Part shown: positions 10,082 through 19,597 of the stretch, in pieces
Layout: the number at the start of each line of letters is the position of its first letter
Position numbering within the stretch: position 1 is the first letter of the stretch
NCBI RefSeq assembly: GCF_014647515.1
Contig: NZ_BMPI01000013.1
Span: 79,109-132,478, forward strand
DNA length: 53,370 nucleotides
Reading direction: 5' to 3'
Source: Dactylosporangium sucinum
GTDB lineage: Bacteria > Actinomycetota > Actinomycetes > Mycobacteriales > Micromonosporaceae
Position numbers and translations under genes: made by a program
The notes under the pieces: model-generated
The model's input: the letters and a program-made list of their open reading frames with translations, nothing else
The model's database searches: none
Told to the model about the DNA's origin: nothing

Positions 10082-13000
10082 CGGGTCGCTTCCTCCCTCG
10101 GTACCACAAAGATCACCGCGACGGGGAACCGGTGCGGCTTCGGATCGCGGTAGCGATCGGCGATGGTCTGCAGTTCCCGGTCCCGTTCAACCTCGAGGCT
10201 CTTGAGGCGCTCGTCCCAGGACTGGCGGTCGCGGCGGAACTGCGCCAGCTCCTCCTTGCTCTTGTGCGCGGCGATCGCCATGGCACGGCTGAACAAGGCG
10301 TTCTCCGCCTCCTCCTCGTCCTCGGCGAGCGCGCCGCGCAATGAGGCGGCGAACTGGTCGAGGTTCGAGGTGACCCGGTCCTGCTCGGCCTGCTGGCGCT
10401 GGACGAGTTTGCGTTCGAGGGATTCGCGCCGAATGGCGGTCCGCCAGTCGATCGCGGCGAGCAGGCCGTCGGTGATCCGAGGCCACCGTGCGGCGAGTCT
10501 TCCCTGGAGCAGAGACGAGGCGACGGTGCCGCTGGTGAGCGCCCGGTCGAGGATGCCGCCGAGCGTTGTCAGGTTCTCTAGGCGGCGGAACCGGCCACCC
10601 TCCGGCGCCCAGCCTCCGGCGTACAGGACCTCCTCGTGCAGGCGTACCCCGTCGGCGCCAACCAGCACGAACCTCGAGTAAGCGCCAACCAGGACGTCTT
10701 CCAGCGCCGGGTCGTCGCTGACCACGGCGGTGACCCGGTGCAGGCCGACGTCGCGGTTCGACACGGCCGCCCGCAGCAGCCGGGTCGACATCGCGACAAG
10801 CGGGTGGCCGAGGTGGGCAAGGACGGCAGTACCACCATGCTCCGCCAATTCGCGGGCGGCAGTGTGATCGAACGCGACCGGCAGCTGACGCGGAGGTTCG
10901 CCGTCCCGCTGCAGCTTGTCGGTCAGGCCGGCCGCCGCCCGCTGCCAGGATCCGGTCAGCGGCGGTACTGCGAAAAGCCCGTCGACCGGGTGCTTATCAT
11001 CGACGTGCTTCTTCAGCGGCTGCTGGCGGGCCAGTTCGAGGGCGGTGTCGACAACCCGCTTGACCGCCGCCGGCGTGATGCCCAGCTCGTGCATGGTCTC
11101 GGCGAGGTTGGCGCGTAGCCGGCGGACCTGCTCGCCGACGTTGGAATCGACCGGGATGGACTCGGCCGTACCGCTACCGGCGGCGTCGACGTCGTAGTCG
11201 ACGACCTCACCGAGCATCCGGCGCTGTACCGCGTCGGCGAGGACGGCGTTGACCGACCCAAGGTCGGACTGCATCCGGGCGACCTTGGTCGCGACGCGGG
11301 ACAGGAACTCGAGGTCGGCCTCGAAGCCGTCGACCTGGTGTCCCCACCCGGTGCCGACGAAGTGCCGGACGTCGGGCGTGGTCCGCTGCCCGTACCGGTC
11401 GATACGCCCGATCCGCTGCTCCAGCTTGTTCGGGTTGAACGGGATGTCGTAGTTGACCAGCCGGTGGCAGTACCGCTGCAGGTCGATGCCCTCGCTGGCG
11501 GCGTCGGTGGCAAGCAGAATCCGGACGCTGTGCTCGGTGGGATCGGCCTGGAACGCGAGGCGCAGTTGTTCCCGCTCATCGGTGGAGACCGCGCCATGCA
11601 ACTGCGCCAGTGCGGTCCCGGCCAGCCCTTCCTGCCGGAGCAGTTCGGCGAGCCACATTTGCGTATCGCGGTACTCGGTGAAGACCACGACGCGCTCGTT
11701 GAGCCAGTGTTCGCCGTCGGGCATGCACACAGCCTTGAGGTACTTGATGAGCTCGCTGGCCTTGGCGTCGGGCTGGGCCTCGTGCGCGAGCGCCCACGCT
11801 TCCATCCGCTCCAGAAGCTCGATCTCGCCGTCGGTGGCGTCGGGCTGCATCGGTCGGGTGCGGCCCAGCGCGTCGTCCTCGGCGTCCGCGAGTTCCTCGT
11901 CGGCGAGGGTGGCGCTGTCGTCGAAGAAGTCCTCCATCCACTCCGGCACGTCGTCGTCGACCTGGTGGACGGCGGGCGATTTCCGCGAGCGCAGCGTCTC
12001 GAGGTACACCCCGACGGTGTGCGCGAACGCCGCCGGGCTGGAGAACAGGCGCTTCTTGAGCAGCAGGGTCACCAGGTCGGTCGCCTTGCGGCCACGCTGG
12101 GTATTGAGCCGTTCGCGGCGCAGTTTCGCGAACTCCTTGAGCAGCGCGTGTACCTGCCGTTCGCTCTCCGGGTACTCCACCGGCATCGCGCGGGTGTGAC
12201 GCTGCGCGAACCGTGGTGTGCCGTCTGCATTGACGATGTCGCGCTTGAGCCGGCGCACGACGGTCTCCTTGACCGCGGTCGGGTCGGGCTCCATGCCACG
12301 CGCGAAGCGCTGGTTGTCGAGGATCTCCAGCAGAGCGGTGAAGGATGCCTGGTACCCGTTGTGTGGTGTCGCGGACAGGAACAGCCGGTGGGTGAAGTGC
12401 GGCGCCAGCCGGCGGATGAGCTTGGTCTGCTGTGAGTCGACCGCGTAGACCTGCTTGGGCGCGGCTGGGGCAACGTGGTGGGCCTCGTCGAGGATGAGCA
12501 GGTCGAAGGTGCGCGGATAGCTGGGTCCGTCGGCGGGCAGCACCTCGTCCAGCAACCGTTGCGCCTTGGGCCCGCGCAGCCAGGGCAGGCTGACGATGCT
12601 CTGCGGGTACACCTCGAAGGGGTTGGCGGCGGAACCATGCGTGCGCCGGACGAGCGCGCAGCGCTCGGTGTCGATGACGGTGAAGTCGAGGCCGAACTTC
12701 TCAGCCATCTCGTCGCGCCACTTCACGGTGAGGCCAGCAGGGCAGACGATCATGATGCGGCGGCCGCGGTGACGCAGCAGGAGCTCCTGAGCGACCAGGC
12801 CGGCCTCGATGGTCTTGCCGAGCCCGACATCGTCGGCGAGCAAGAGGTTGACCCTTGGCGCGTCCACGGCGCGCGCGACCGGCTCCAGCTGATAGTCCTC
12901 GATCGCGACACCGGAGCGGAACGGTGACTGTAACGTCTTGACGTCGGCCGAGGTCACCGCGGACCAGCGCACCGCGTCGAGGAACGCGGCGAGTCGCTGC

Positions 13001-13236
13001 GGCGAGTCGAACGCCTCTTCGACCACGTCGGGCAAGGAGCCGCTGGGCAGCACCTGCCGTCCCGGTTCGACCTCCCAGATCACCTCCAGGGTGTGGCCGT
13101 ACCGGCCGTCTTCGACGCTCTGCAGGCTGACGAGGCTGCTACGCTCGCCCGTCTCGACGTCGCTGACCACCCACCGTTGACCGCGAACGGCTACGAGCGA
13201 CCCGATCGTGGGGGTGTCCATCGTTGCGCTCGACAC
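10078..13236 (-). CDS. drmD: DrmD, SNF2-type DISARM helicase
   Basis: This 1052-aa SNF2-family ATPase is the first gene of the DISARM operon proper. GTG 13236 is preceded by AAGGAG at a good distance; an in-frame ATG lies five codons inside. Walker A is LADDVGLGKTIEAGLVAQEL near residue 130. The DEAH box is LLILDEAHHVAP near residue 247, and SATPHNG follows. The C-lobe motifs VVVFTEYRDTQMWLAELL, LLATDAASEGIDLQ and QRIGRIDRYGQ sit near 500-610. The last third has charged coiled-coil stretches (RREEALERK-like region). The 156-nt gap to the upstream gene, absent elsewhere in the operon, suggests a separate promoter or mRNA start here, though I could not assign -35/-10 boxes. Confidence 0.94.
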   Translation of the reverse strand: MSSATMDTPTIGSLVAVRGQRWVVSDVETGERSSLVSLQSVEDGRYGHTLEVIWEVEPGRQVLPSGSLPDVVEEAFDSPQRLAAFLDAVRWSAVTSADVKTLQSPFRSGVAIEDYQLEPVARAVDAPRVNLLLADDVGLGKTIEAGLVAQELLLRHRGRRIMIVCPAGLTVKWRDEMAEKFGLDFTVIDTERCALVRRTHGSAANPFEVYPQSIVSLPWLRGPKAQRLLDEVLPADGPSYPRTFDLLILDEAHHVAPAAPKQVYAVDSQQTKLIRRLAPHFTHRLFLSATPHNGYQASFTALLEILDNQRFARGMEPDPTAVKETVVRRLKRDIVNADGTPRFAQRHTRAMPVEYPESERQVHALLKEFAKLRRERLNTQRGRKATDLVTLLLKKRLFSSPAAFAHTVGVYLETLRSRKSPAVHQVDDDVPEWMEDFFDDSATLADEELADAEDDALGRTRPMQPDATDGEIELLERMEAWALAHEAQPDAKASELIKYLKAVCMPDGEHWLNERVVVFTEYRDTQMWLAELLRQEGLAGTALAQLHGAVSTDEREQLRLAFQADPTEHSVRILLATDAASEGIDLQRYCHRLVNYDIPFNPNKLEQRIGRIDRYGQRTTPDVRHFVGTGWGHQVDGFEADLEFLSRVATKVARMQSDLGSVNAVLADAVQRRMLGEVVDYDVDAAGSGTAESIPVDSNVGEQVRRLRANLAETMHELGITPAAVKRVVDTALELARQQPLKKHVDDKHPVDGLFAVPPLTGSWQRAAAGLTDKLQRDGEPPRQLPVAFDHTAARELAEHGGTAVLAHLGHPLVAMSTRLLRAAVSNRDVGLHRVTAVVSDDPALEDVLVGAYSRFVLVGADGVRLHEEVLYAGGWAPEGGRFRRLENLTTLGGILDRALTSGTVASSLLQGRLAARWPRITDGLLAAIDWRTAIRRESLERKLVQRQQAEQDRVTSNLDQFAASLRGALAEDEEEAENALFSRAMAIAAHKSKEELAQFRRDRQSWDERLKSLEVERDRELQTIADRYRDPKPHRFPVAVIFVVPREEATR

Positions 13237-13392
13237 GCCAAGCTCCTTATGAGTCGAACAACATCAAAGTTTGCGGTACACGCGTTTCGGGCCGCTCGAC
13301 CATCAAACGCTCTAATCGGTCCGTAGACCGTAGACGTAAGCCATCCGGAATCGGCTCCTCCTTACGGCCTATCTGCGGGGCCGACCCGAGTG

Positions 13393-16170
13393 TCACGAGC
13401 GTTCGCGTGGAAATCCGTCAAGGACATCCGCCGGATTGCCGGCGAAAAGGAGATACTCGACCAGGTCAGCAGTCCATGGCTGTCCGCCTGTGGACAGCTG
13501 CTCAGCCGCCCGGCTGAGAAACGACAGGTACACCCGGTATCGATAGGTCGTCCAGCGGGGGCCTTGCCACAGCCACGCCGCCTTCGCCGCGTCCACTCCG
13601 TAGGACTCCTGGTCGCGTCTGGCCCAGAACCATCGCATCCGTGCCGCGAGCACCTTATCCAGAACGAGCGGCCGGGGTGGTGGCGCCCCGATCGCCGTGG
13701 CCGCGAAGTACAGGAACTTCGTGAAGAACGCCGGCCCCAGCTCCGGTATGTGCCCCTCTCCGTTCAGGAGTTCGTAGGCCTCGGCAGCTCCCCGGTCGGC
13801 GAGGGTTTGCACGGCCTGGGCCAGTCGGTGCCGGATCTCGTCGAGCGATGGCGCCGGACGACCGTCTTTGCCGTCGAGAATCCATGAGAGGCGGGTAGGC
13901 CCGTAACCGTTGTTGCCCTGCCCCCACATGAAGGACGTCACGAGCAACGGGAGCCAGTCTCCCGTTGCTCGACAATCGACGGCCACGGCCGCGACGGTGC
14001 GGCGGCTCAGCCACATTGGACCGGCCGTCTGAGTGAACGGCGGCAGCCAGTCGCTGACGGCCGACCATAGCTGTGGTGAAACCGAGACGGCATGCTGGGA
14101 CACGAGGTCGTCCGCGTTCCAGGAGGCGTCCGGGTCGGAGGACGCGACGCGGGACGCCAGCGCCTGGCGTGCGAGTCCAAACCAGCGCCGTTCGTCGTCG
14201 CGGAGTCCGCCACCGACCACACCGCCGTCGATCTGCGCGGCATCGTCTGGCAATGCCAGGTCAACACTGCCCGGAACGTCGGCGGGCGGACGCAGGACAC
14301 CCCGCGCGAGCCCATCGGCCGTCATCCGGACAAGCTCAGCGCCCAGGGTGGCCGTGCCGCGCAGTACTTCATCGAAGGATTCCAGACGGCGGAAGGCCGC
14401 GCCCTGCCGGCGCTGCTCCTCGAGTGCGGCCCGTGGCACCAGGGCTCGACGGACGTCGAACCGGAACGCCCCTGAGACACTGACCGCCTGCCGTTCGTTG
14501 GCCGTGGTGCGCAGCTGGCCGGCCAGGAACCAGGGATCCAACGCGGCCGGATTGGGTCTCAGCAGGTAGAGGTTGGCGCCGAGGAGTGGGCCTTCGACAG
14601 TCACCACGAGGGCGGTGAGCTGCCGTGCCACGGTGGGCACTACAACGTCGCCGGGTCGCAGGACGATCTCTGGGGTCAGTCCGTCACCGACGCGGCCGGA
14701 GGCGTCCCGGTTGAATACGACGTCTTTGCCGGTCAGCGTCACGCGATCGTCGACGCTGTCGCCCCGCTTGGCGGCTGCTCGCACCGGACCGATGATCTCC
14801 AGCGCCCCCGACTTCGCCAGATCCGCCACCGACACGGTTGTCGCCATGGCCTCCGGGCCGGCGACCAAATCAGGTATCAGCCCGGGCAGCTGCGCCACCA
14901 GCGCCGTCAAGCGGTCCCGGACGCCGTCGAGCCGTTCACCGGTGTCCCTGGCGTCCATCACTGGCTGTCTGCGGGCAGGGGTTAGGTCGACGTCCTCGTC
15001 CAACAACTCGATGACCGGGACAGCCCGCGCGAATCCCGGCTCCTCCGCTGCACCGTCGGGGGCGTTGTCGAACGCGCGGAACGCCGCGAGTGTCCGGTCA
15101 TACCCCGGGGTGAGATCGCCGTCGGTCGCATCGACCAGCAGTGCGTGTGTCGGCGTGTGCACGCCCGATGCGGGTCGTCGCAGGATCCACAGATGTAGAG
15201 GGATGCCGTGGGGCGCCGCCGCCTTCGCCGGTAGCGCGATGACCGCTCGTAACGCGCCTCGTCGGAGCAGCTCCGACCGGATGCGCCGACCAGCGCGCCG
15301 ACTCGCCGCCGATGGTGGCATCAGCAGCACGGCGGTGCCACCCGGCCGAAGATGGGCAAGTGCGTGCTGAACCCAAGCGAGCTCCGGCTCCGTCCGTGGC
15401 GGTGTGCCGTATTCCCACCGCGGGTCGTAGCCGAGCTCGTCGTGGCCCCAGTTGGTGTCACCGAACGGCGGGTTCGACACGACCGCGTCGGCCGCCAGCC
15501 CGGGGTAGGCATCGGCGCGCAGGGAATCGCCGACCTTGACGTCCCCGGGGACGCCACGGAAGTCCAACCACAGTTTGGCCATACCGGCCGAATGCTCATC
15601 GATCTCCTGCCCGTACACGGTTGTGCAGCCGGCGCGAACGGCGGCCCGCAGGATGTTGCCGGTGCCGCACGCCGGATCGAGCACGATGCCACCCGCAGCG
15701 CCGGACAGGCCGATCATCAGTTCGGTCAACGCCTCCGGGGTGACACCGATCCGCCATGCCTGGGCTTGAAGGAATCGACTCCACAGCTCGTCGAACACCG
15801 CCTGTGCGCCGCGGTCGCTGGCCAGCTCGACCATGCCCTGAAACGCCGGCAGATCGCCGCTCACCGGCGGGGGCTCACCGCGATGATGGGCAAGAAGTTG
15901 AGTGCCGGCCGCCCCGAGCGTCGCGGCAAGGCTGTCGCCGGCCGCCACGAGGTGCGACCACACGCGGTCTTCGGCGGACAGTTCTGGCAGCTTGCCTTGT
16001 CGGCGGAGCCAGTCTTCGACGTGCTCGAGGTCGAACTCGGGGCTACTCGCCGTGCCACCGACCGGCGCGGGGAAATCGAGATGGCGCTTCCGCCAATTGC
16101 TGACGGCGGCGCGTCCGACGCCCGCGAGGCGGGCGATGTCGGCGGCGGTGACCTTCGGCGATTCCTGCAC
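13393..16170 (-). CDS. HTH + N6-adenine methylase + HsdS-like region + OGG-like fold fusion protein
   Basis: A 925-aa protein starting at GTG 16170. Residues 1-60 look like a MerR/phage-repressor-type HTH (VTAADIARLAGVGRAAVSNW then DLEHVEDWLRRQG). Residues 110-420 are an HsdM-like methylase: motif I is DPACGTGN at 165-172 and motif IV is SNPPFGDTNWG at 232-242. Residues about 450-620 resemble an HsdS target-recognition half (LRPGDVVVPTV, GANLYLLRPNPAALDPW, PRAALEEQRRQG). Residues 690-925 match, from memory, the OGG-fold family: WGQGNNGYGPTR at 749-760, the HhH-like LGPAFFTKFLYF at 811-822 and LVLDKV with D838 where HhH-GPD glycosylases carry the catalytic Asp. No HsdR partner is seen. It lies upstream of drmD in the same orientation and may be a DISARM accessory or an independent modification or restriction enzyme. 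Confidence 0.75.
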   Translation of the reverse strand: MQESPKVTAADIARLAGVGRAAVSNWRKRHLDFPAPVGGTASSPEFDLEHVEDWLRRQGKLPELSAEDRVWSHLVAAGDSLAATLGAAGTQLLAHHRGEPPPVSGDLPAFQGMVELASDRGAQAVFDELWSRFLQAQAWRIGVTPEALTELMIGLSGAAGGIVLDPACGTGNILRAAVRAGCTTVYGQEIDEHSAGMAKLWLDFRGVPGDVKVGDSLRADAYPGLAADAVVSNPPFGDTNWGHDELGYDPRWEYGTPPRTEPELAWVQHALAHLRPGGTAVLLMPPSAASRRAGRRIRSELLRRGALRAVIALPAKAAAPHGIPLHLWILRRPASGVHTPTHALLVDATDGDLTPGYDRTLAAFRAFDNAPDGAAEEPGFARAVPVIELLDEDVDLTPARRQPVMDARDTGERLDGVRDRLTALVAQLPGLIPDLVAGPEAMATTVSVADLAKSGALEIIGPVRAAAKRGDSVDDRVTLTGKDVVFNRDASGRVGDGLTPEIVLRPGDVVVPTVARQLTALVVTVEGPLLGANLYLLRPNPAALDPWFLAGQLRTTANERQAVSVSGAFRFDVRRALVPRAALEEQRRQGAAFRRLESFDEVLRGTATLGAELVRMTADGLARGVLRPPADVPGSVDLALPDDAAQIDGGVVGGGLRDDERRWFGLARQALASRVASSDPDASWNADDLVSQHAVSVSPQLWSAVSDWLPPFTQTAGPMWLSRRTVAAVAVDCRATGDWLPLLVTSFMWGQGNNGYGPTRLSWILDGKDGRPAPSLDEIRHRLAQAVQTLADRGAAEAYELLNGEGHIPELGPAFFTKFLYFAATAIGAPPPRPLVLDKVLAARMRWFWARRDQESYGVDAAKAAWLWQGPRWTTYRYRVYLSFLSRAAEQLSTGGQPWTADLVEYLLFAGNPADVLDGFPRERS

Positions 16171-16187
16171 GAACGCAGTCTACATGA

Positions 16188-16213
16188 CTGTCAAGCAAAT
16201 CGTCCGTTGACAG
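16188..16213. promoter_or_regulatory. Inverted repeat CTGTCAA-N12-TTGACAG upstream of the HTH-methylase
   Basis: Perfect 7-bp arms CTGTCAA (16188-16194) and TTGACAG (16207-16213) are separated by 12 nt, 18 bp upstream of the GTG start of the HTH-methylase gene. Read on the minus strand the left arm also gives a consensus-like -35 box TTGACA. This is a plausible operator for autoregulation by the N-terminal HTH of that protein; the function is inferred from position and symmetry alone. Confidence 0.4.
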
Positions 16214-16378
16214 AGTTCACAGACGATGCTCTCATTGACACCGCACCTGCTTCTCAGGTGCCACCCGAACCAGGCTTCCGGCGGTCATCACCTGCCCGCC
16301 GCAGACTCCCGCACCACCGCATCACCCTGTGCCGGGACAGCCTGCCCGGGGCTTCATCCCCGAAGGAGCGACAACACC

Positions 16379-16906
16379 ATGCGCAAGATCGTCACCGGGC
16401 TGGCCGCCGCGTTGGCACTGTTCGTCATCGCCTGCGGCGCTGCCCCGAAGAGCGACACCGTGAGCAAGGCGCCCGCCGCGACCGGCTCGGGCGCGCCCGT
16501 CGCCGGCGCGGCGGCGGACACCAAGGCCGCCGCCCCCGAGGGCCCGAAGAAGTTCGCCGTGGGCGAGGTGGGCGTCCTGTCGATGGCGAACGGTTCGACC
16601 GGTGAGGTCGTCGTCAAGAGCGTCAAGCTGCAGGGCAAGGTGATCGTCGTGTCCGTCTCGATCACCTGCAAGGCGGGATCGATCGACTACAACACGTTCG
16701 ACTGGTCGATGCTCGCCGGTGACGGCACCAAGCTCGACACCGGCTTCAGCATCGACGTGAAGAACCAGCTCCACTCCGGCACCATCGGTGCCGGACAGTC
16801 GGTCACGGGCAACCTCGTCTTCGAGGGCACCGCGGCGCAGATGAAGGGTGCCCAGGTGCAGTTCTCCCCGTCGTTCGACACCCTCGCCTACTGGGTCAAC
16901 CCGTAG
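16379..16906 (+). CDS. Secreted lipoprotein with a DUF4352-like C-terminal domain
   Basis: I place the start at ATG 16379, preceded by GAAGGAG, giving 175 aa; the open frame extends upstream to 16226 without a signal. The N-terminus MRKIVTGLAAALALFVIACG is a type II signal peptide with lipobox V-I-A-C (Cys19). A Ser/Ala/Gly-rich linker follows. After it comes a compact beta-rich domain containing GSTGEVVVKSVKLQGKVIVVSVSI and DGTKLDTGFSIDVKNQLHSG, with the DUF4352/immunoglobulin-like pattern of a ligand-binding secreted protein. It is monocistronic, with a strong terminator directly behind. It has no obvious role in the neighbouring defence genes. Confidence 0.8.
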   Translation: MRKIVTGLAAALALFVIACGAAPKSDTVSKAPAATGSGAPVAGAAADTKAAAPEGPKKFAVGEVGVLSMANGSTGEVVVKSVKLQGKVIVVSVSITCKAGSIDYNTFDWSMLAGDGTKLDTGFSIDVKNQLHSGTIGAGQSVTGNLVFEGTAAQMKGAQVQFSPSFDTLAYWVNP

Positions 16907-16914
16907 CCCCGTCC

Positions 16915-16945
16915 GTGGCGCCGCCTGATGCCCTGGCGGCGCCAC
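16915..16945 (+). terminator. Intrinsic terminator-type hairpin after the lipoprotein gene
   Basis: Perfect 11-bp arms GTGGCGCCGCC (16915-16925) and GGCGGCGCCAC (16935-16945) enclose a 9-nt loop, 8 nt after the lipoprotein stop. There is no long T-run, as usual in actinomycetes. Confidence 0.75.
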
Positions 16946-17113
16946 GCCTTGACCTTCTCAGTGGGCTGGGCGGGGTCACCGCTGATCGGCAGCCATCTGG
17001 CGGGTAGACCCACCCTGGTCACACCCGCAAGACTGGCTGACTCGCAGCACAAGGCCCCAGAAGTCGTGTTGTCGGTCAAATCCTCGTCCGGTGATAGGAG
17101 CAGGTGAGGAAGC

Positions 17114-19224
17114 GTGATGCGTGACGCCTTCGACGTCGAGGTGGTTGCGGTGTTCGGCAGCATGGTCACGCTCTCCGTGCCCCACGATGCGCCGGCCGCG
17201 AGGGATGCGGTGCTCCGTTGCGACCTCTCGTGGCTGCTGAACCTGCAGAACAAGCGACTCAGGGAGCTGGTCAACGGTGGGCCGGGCTTCGACGCCGCGG
17301 CGGCCTCTGCGGTGGTGACACACCAGCACACGGAAGACCTGCCGGATGGCGTCGAGCTGGCAGACCACGAGCTGCGGCACCTCAATCTCGGCCAACGAAA
17401 TGCCGTCCAGCTCGGACTTACCACCGGGGTCACCTGGCTGTGGGGTCCGCCCGGCACCGGCAAGACCACGACGCTGGCATCGTTGGTGGCGAAGCTCTAC
17501 GAAGGCGGCCAGCGAATTCTGCTTACCGCGCCGACCAACGCGGCCCTGGATGTAGCGATCCAGGCGGTGTTGAAGCGATTGCCTGATCTCACTCCGGGCA
17601 CGCTGGTCCGCCTCGGGCAACCGGCAGATCCGTCATTGATCGACCGCGCGGACGGCCCCGTCCTGATCGACGAGATCGCCGCCACCCGCGGCGCCCCTCT
17701 GGCCGAGTGGCGAACGAAGGAAGGCCGAAAGCTCCGGGACCTTCGGGAGAAGCTCTCATCCCTGCAGCGCCGTCACCGCCAGCTCTCCAGGGATGAGGAG
17801 CGCACGCGGCTGCAGCTGGAGAAGGAGATTGCCGAACGCCAGGACCTTGTCCGTGAACTCGACCGGATGCTGCCGCAGGTGCGCCGTCAGGTCTGCCGTG
17901 AAGCCGCCGTCGTCGCAGCGACCTCGCACCAGGTTGTACTGCAAACGCTCAGGTGCACCGCAGCCCGTTCGAGAAGTCGGGCATCGACAATGCGGTGGCC
18001 GGCGGGCGACCGCCGGCTCGCCTGGCTGCCCTCACCGAGCAGTACCGGATGCGTGGGCCGATCAACGAGGTCGTCAGCATCGCCTTCTACCCCGAAAGCA
18101 AACTCGTCACCGCACCCGCCGTGGCCCGCAGGGCCCGCCGCAGCCGGGCAGCTTGGGCATGCAACGAGCTCATCGTCCTCGATACCTCAAGCCTCGCACC
18201 ACGCACCGCCCGCCGACAGGGCGTCACCTCCCGGTACAACCTCATGCACGCCCAACTGGTCGCGGCACTGCTTGGGCCGGATGGCGACGACAATCTTGAA
18301 CTCGGGCTGGTCACCCCGTTTGCACCCCAGGCCCGGCTGCTGGAGTCGCTCCTTCCCAAAGCCATGCTCGACACCTGGGCGGCCTCCACGGTCCACCGCT
18401 TCCAAGGTGGCGAACGCGACGTCATCGTCTACGACACCGTCGACACCGGCTACGGCGTGACGCCACTGCACCGCTGGTTCACCGACGGACACGCGGGAAG
18501 CCAAGGCGCCCGCCTGCTCAACGTCGCAGCCAGCCGCGCCCGGGACCATCTCGTCGTTGTGGCTGCCCTGAACCGGATGCACAAGGTCCGTGCCCGCGAT
18601 GCCGTGTCGACGTTCTTCGCGCACCTGCTCGACCAAGCCACACGCCTCCCGTGGGAGAAGTCGCTCACGTTTTCGTCGAGCACGGAACGAATCACGAACG
18701 GTGTCGTCAAGCGTCTCAAGCGCGACCTCGACCGGGCGTCTACCGTCGACATTTGGCTGCCCCGGACACCACTCGTAGGGATGCGGGAACTCATCCCGCA
18801 CCTCCGACTGATCACGGCCACCGGCTCGAATGCCGAGCCGGTGACCGTCTGGGTCGAACCGGACCGCGACGGCTACCTCTCCGCTGAGGTGTTGGCGACC
18901 AAACGCGCAGGGGTCAATGTCCGCCCGTGCACACCGATCCTGGAATCCTTGGCGGTCGTTGGTGATGTGGTCTGGTCCTCAACGCGCTCGCTACTTGGAC
19001 CGGACCCGGGCGTGGTGCTGCGGACCGAGCATCGGGCCTTCGCCGACGCAGTGCGCCGCGCCCAGCGACGCCGCCCAGGAGTGGCCCCGGGCAGCGGACA
19101 GACGGCGGACGACCGCGGCCACTGTAGACGTACGTTGGTTCGCTTCGAACTCCCCCGCCGGGGCGACCCTCACATCACCTACGCATGCGCATCTTGCGAC
19201 AGCCCGGACAGGAGGCCGAACTGA
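17114..19224 (+). pseudogene. UPF1-like superfamily 1 helicase, broken by an internal deletion with frameshift
   Basis: The first segment (GTG 17114 or ATG 17117, preceded by GAGGAAG, to about 17950) carries a helicase N-terminus with LNLGQRNAVQLGL and Walker A WLWGPPGTGKTTTLASLV. It ends in VVAATSHQVVLQTL. The second segment (about 17953-19224, a different frame) starts HRSPFEKSGIDNAV. It contains the Q-Y-R-M motif LAALTEQYRM, TPFAPQARLL, TVHRFQGGERDVIVYDTVD and NVAASRARDHLVVV. Between ATSHQ and the FE-x-S segment, intact relatives have the Walker B Asp-Glu and the GDxxQLPP region, which are absent here. The parsimonious explanation is a deletion of a few hundred bases plus a frameshift. The N-terminus may also be shortened. 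Confidence 0.8.
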
Positions 19225-19327
19225 AGCGCGACAAACCGATCTTGGGTTCCGCGAGATAGCCGATTGTCAGGTTCCACTGGTTTACCTAACGTCGTGGCGG
19301 CTGGCTTCCCATTGACAGAGGTGCAGA

Positions 19328-19504
19328 TTGACGTACAGGGGCGCGTCCGCCATCGGCTGGCTGGACACCGATGACCAGCAGTCAAGACAGATGCGGACGG
19401 CGATCGCGGGCCTGGACGACAAGGAGGCGCTGGATCCACTCGGGCTCGGTGGAATCCGGGGGACCTGCGGCCACCCTCGCTGGACGGATGAGCCAGGCGC
19501 CTGA
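19328..19504 (+). pseudogene. N-terminal remnant of a DUF6361-family protein
   Basis: A 58-codon frame from TTG 19328 reads SAIGWLDTDDQQSRQMRTAI, then DKEALDPLGLGGIRGT. I recognise this as the N-terminal signature of DUF6361 proteins (S-x-x-GWL-D, R-x-M, D-x-LG-x-G-x-IRD), which normally run to several hundred residues and occur in defence islands. Similarity stops at about 19473 and the frame ends at 19504. The rest of the 19225-19597 interval shows no gene. Assignment is from memory of the family pattern. Confidence 0.45.
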
Positions 19505-19597
19505 TGAAGAACGCTGTCATGCCAGGCAAAGGTGGGCCTTTGCCTCCCGAGCCGGAGTCGGGTACGACGATCGCCATCACCCCACAGGAGGAGCAAA

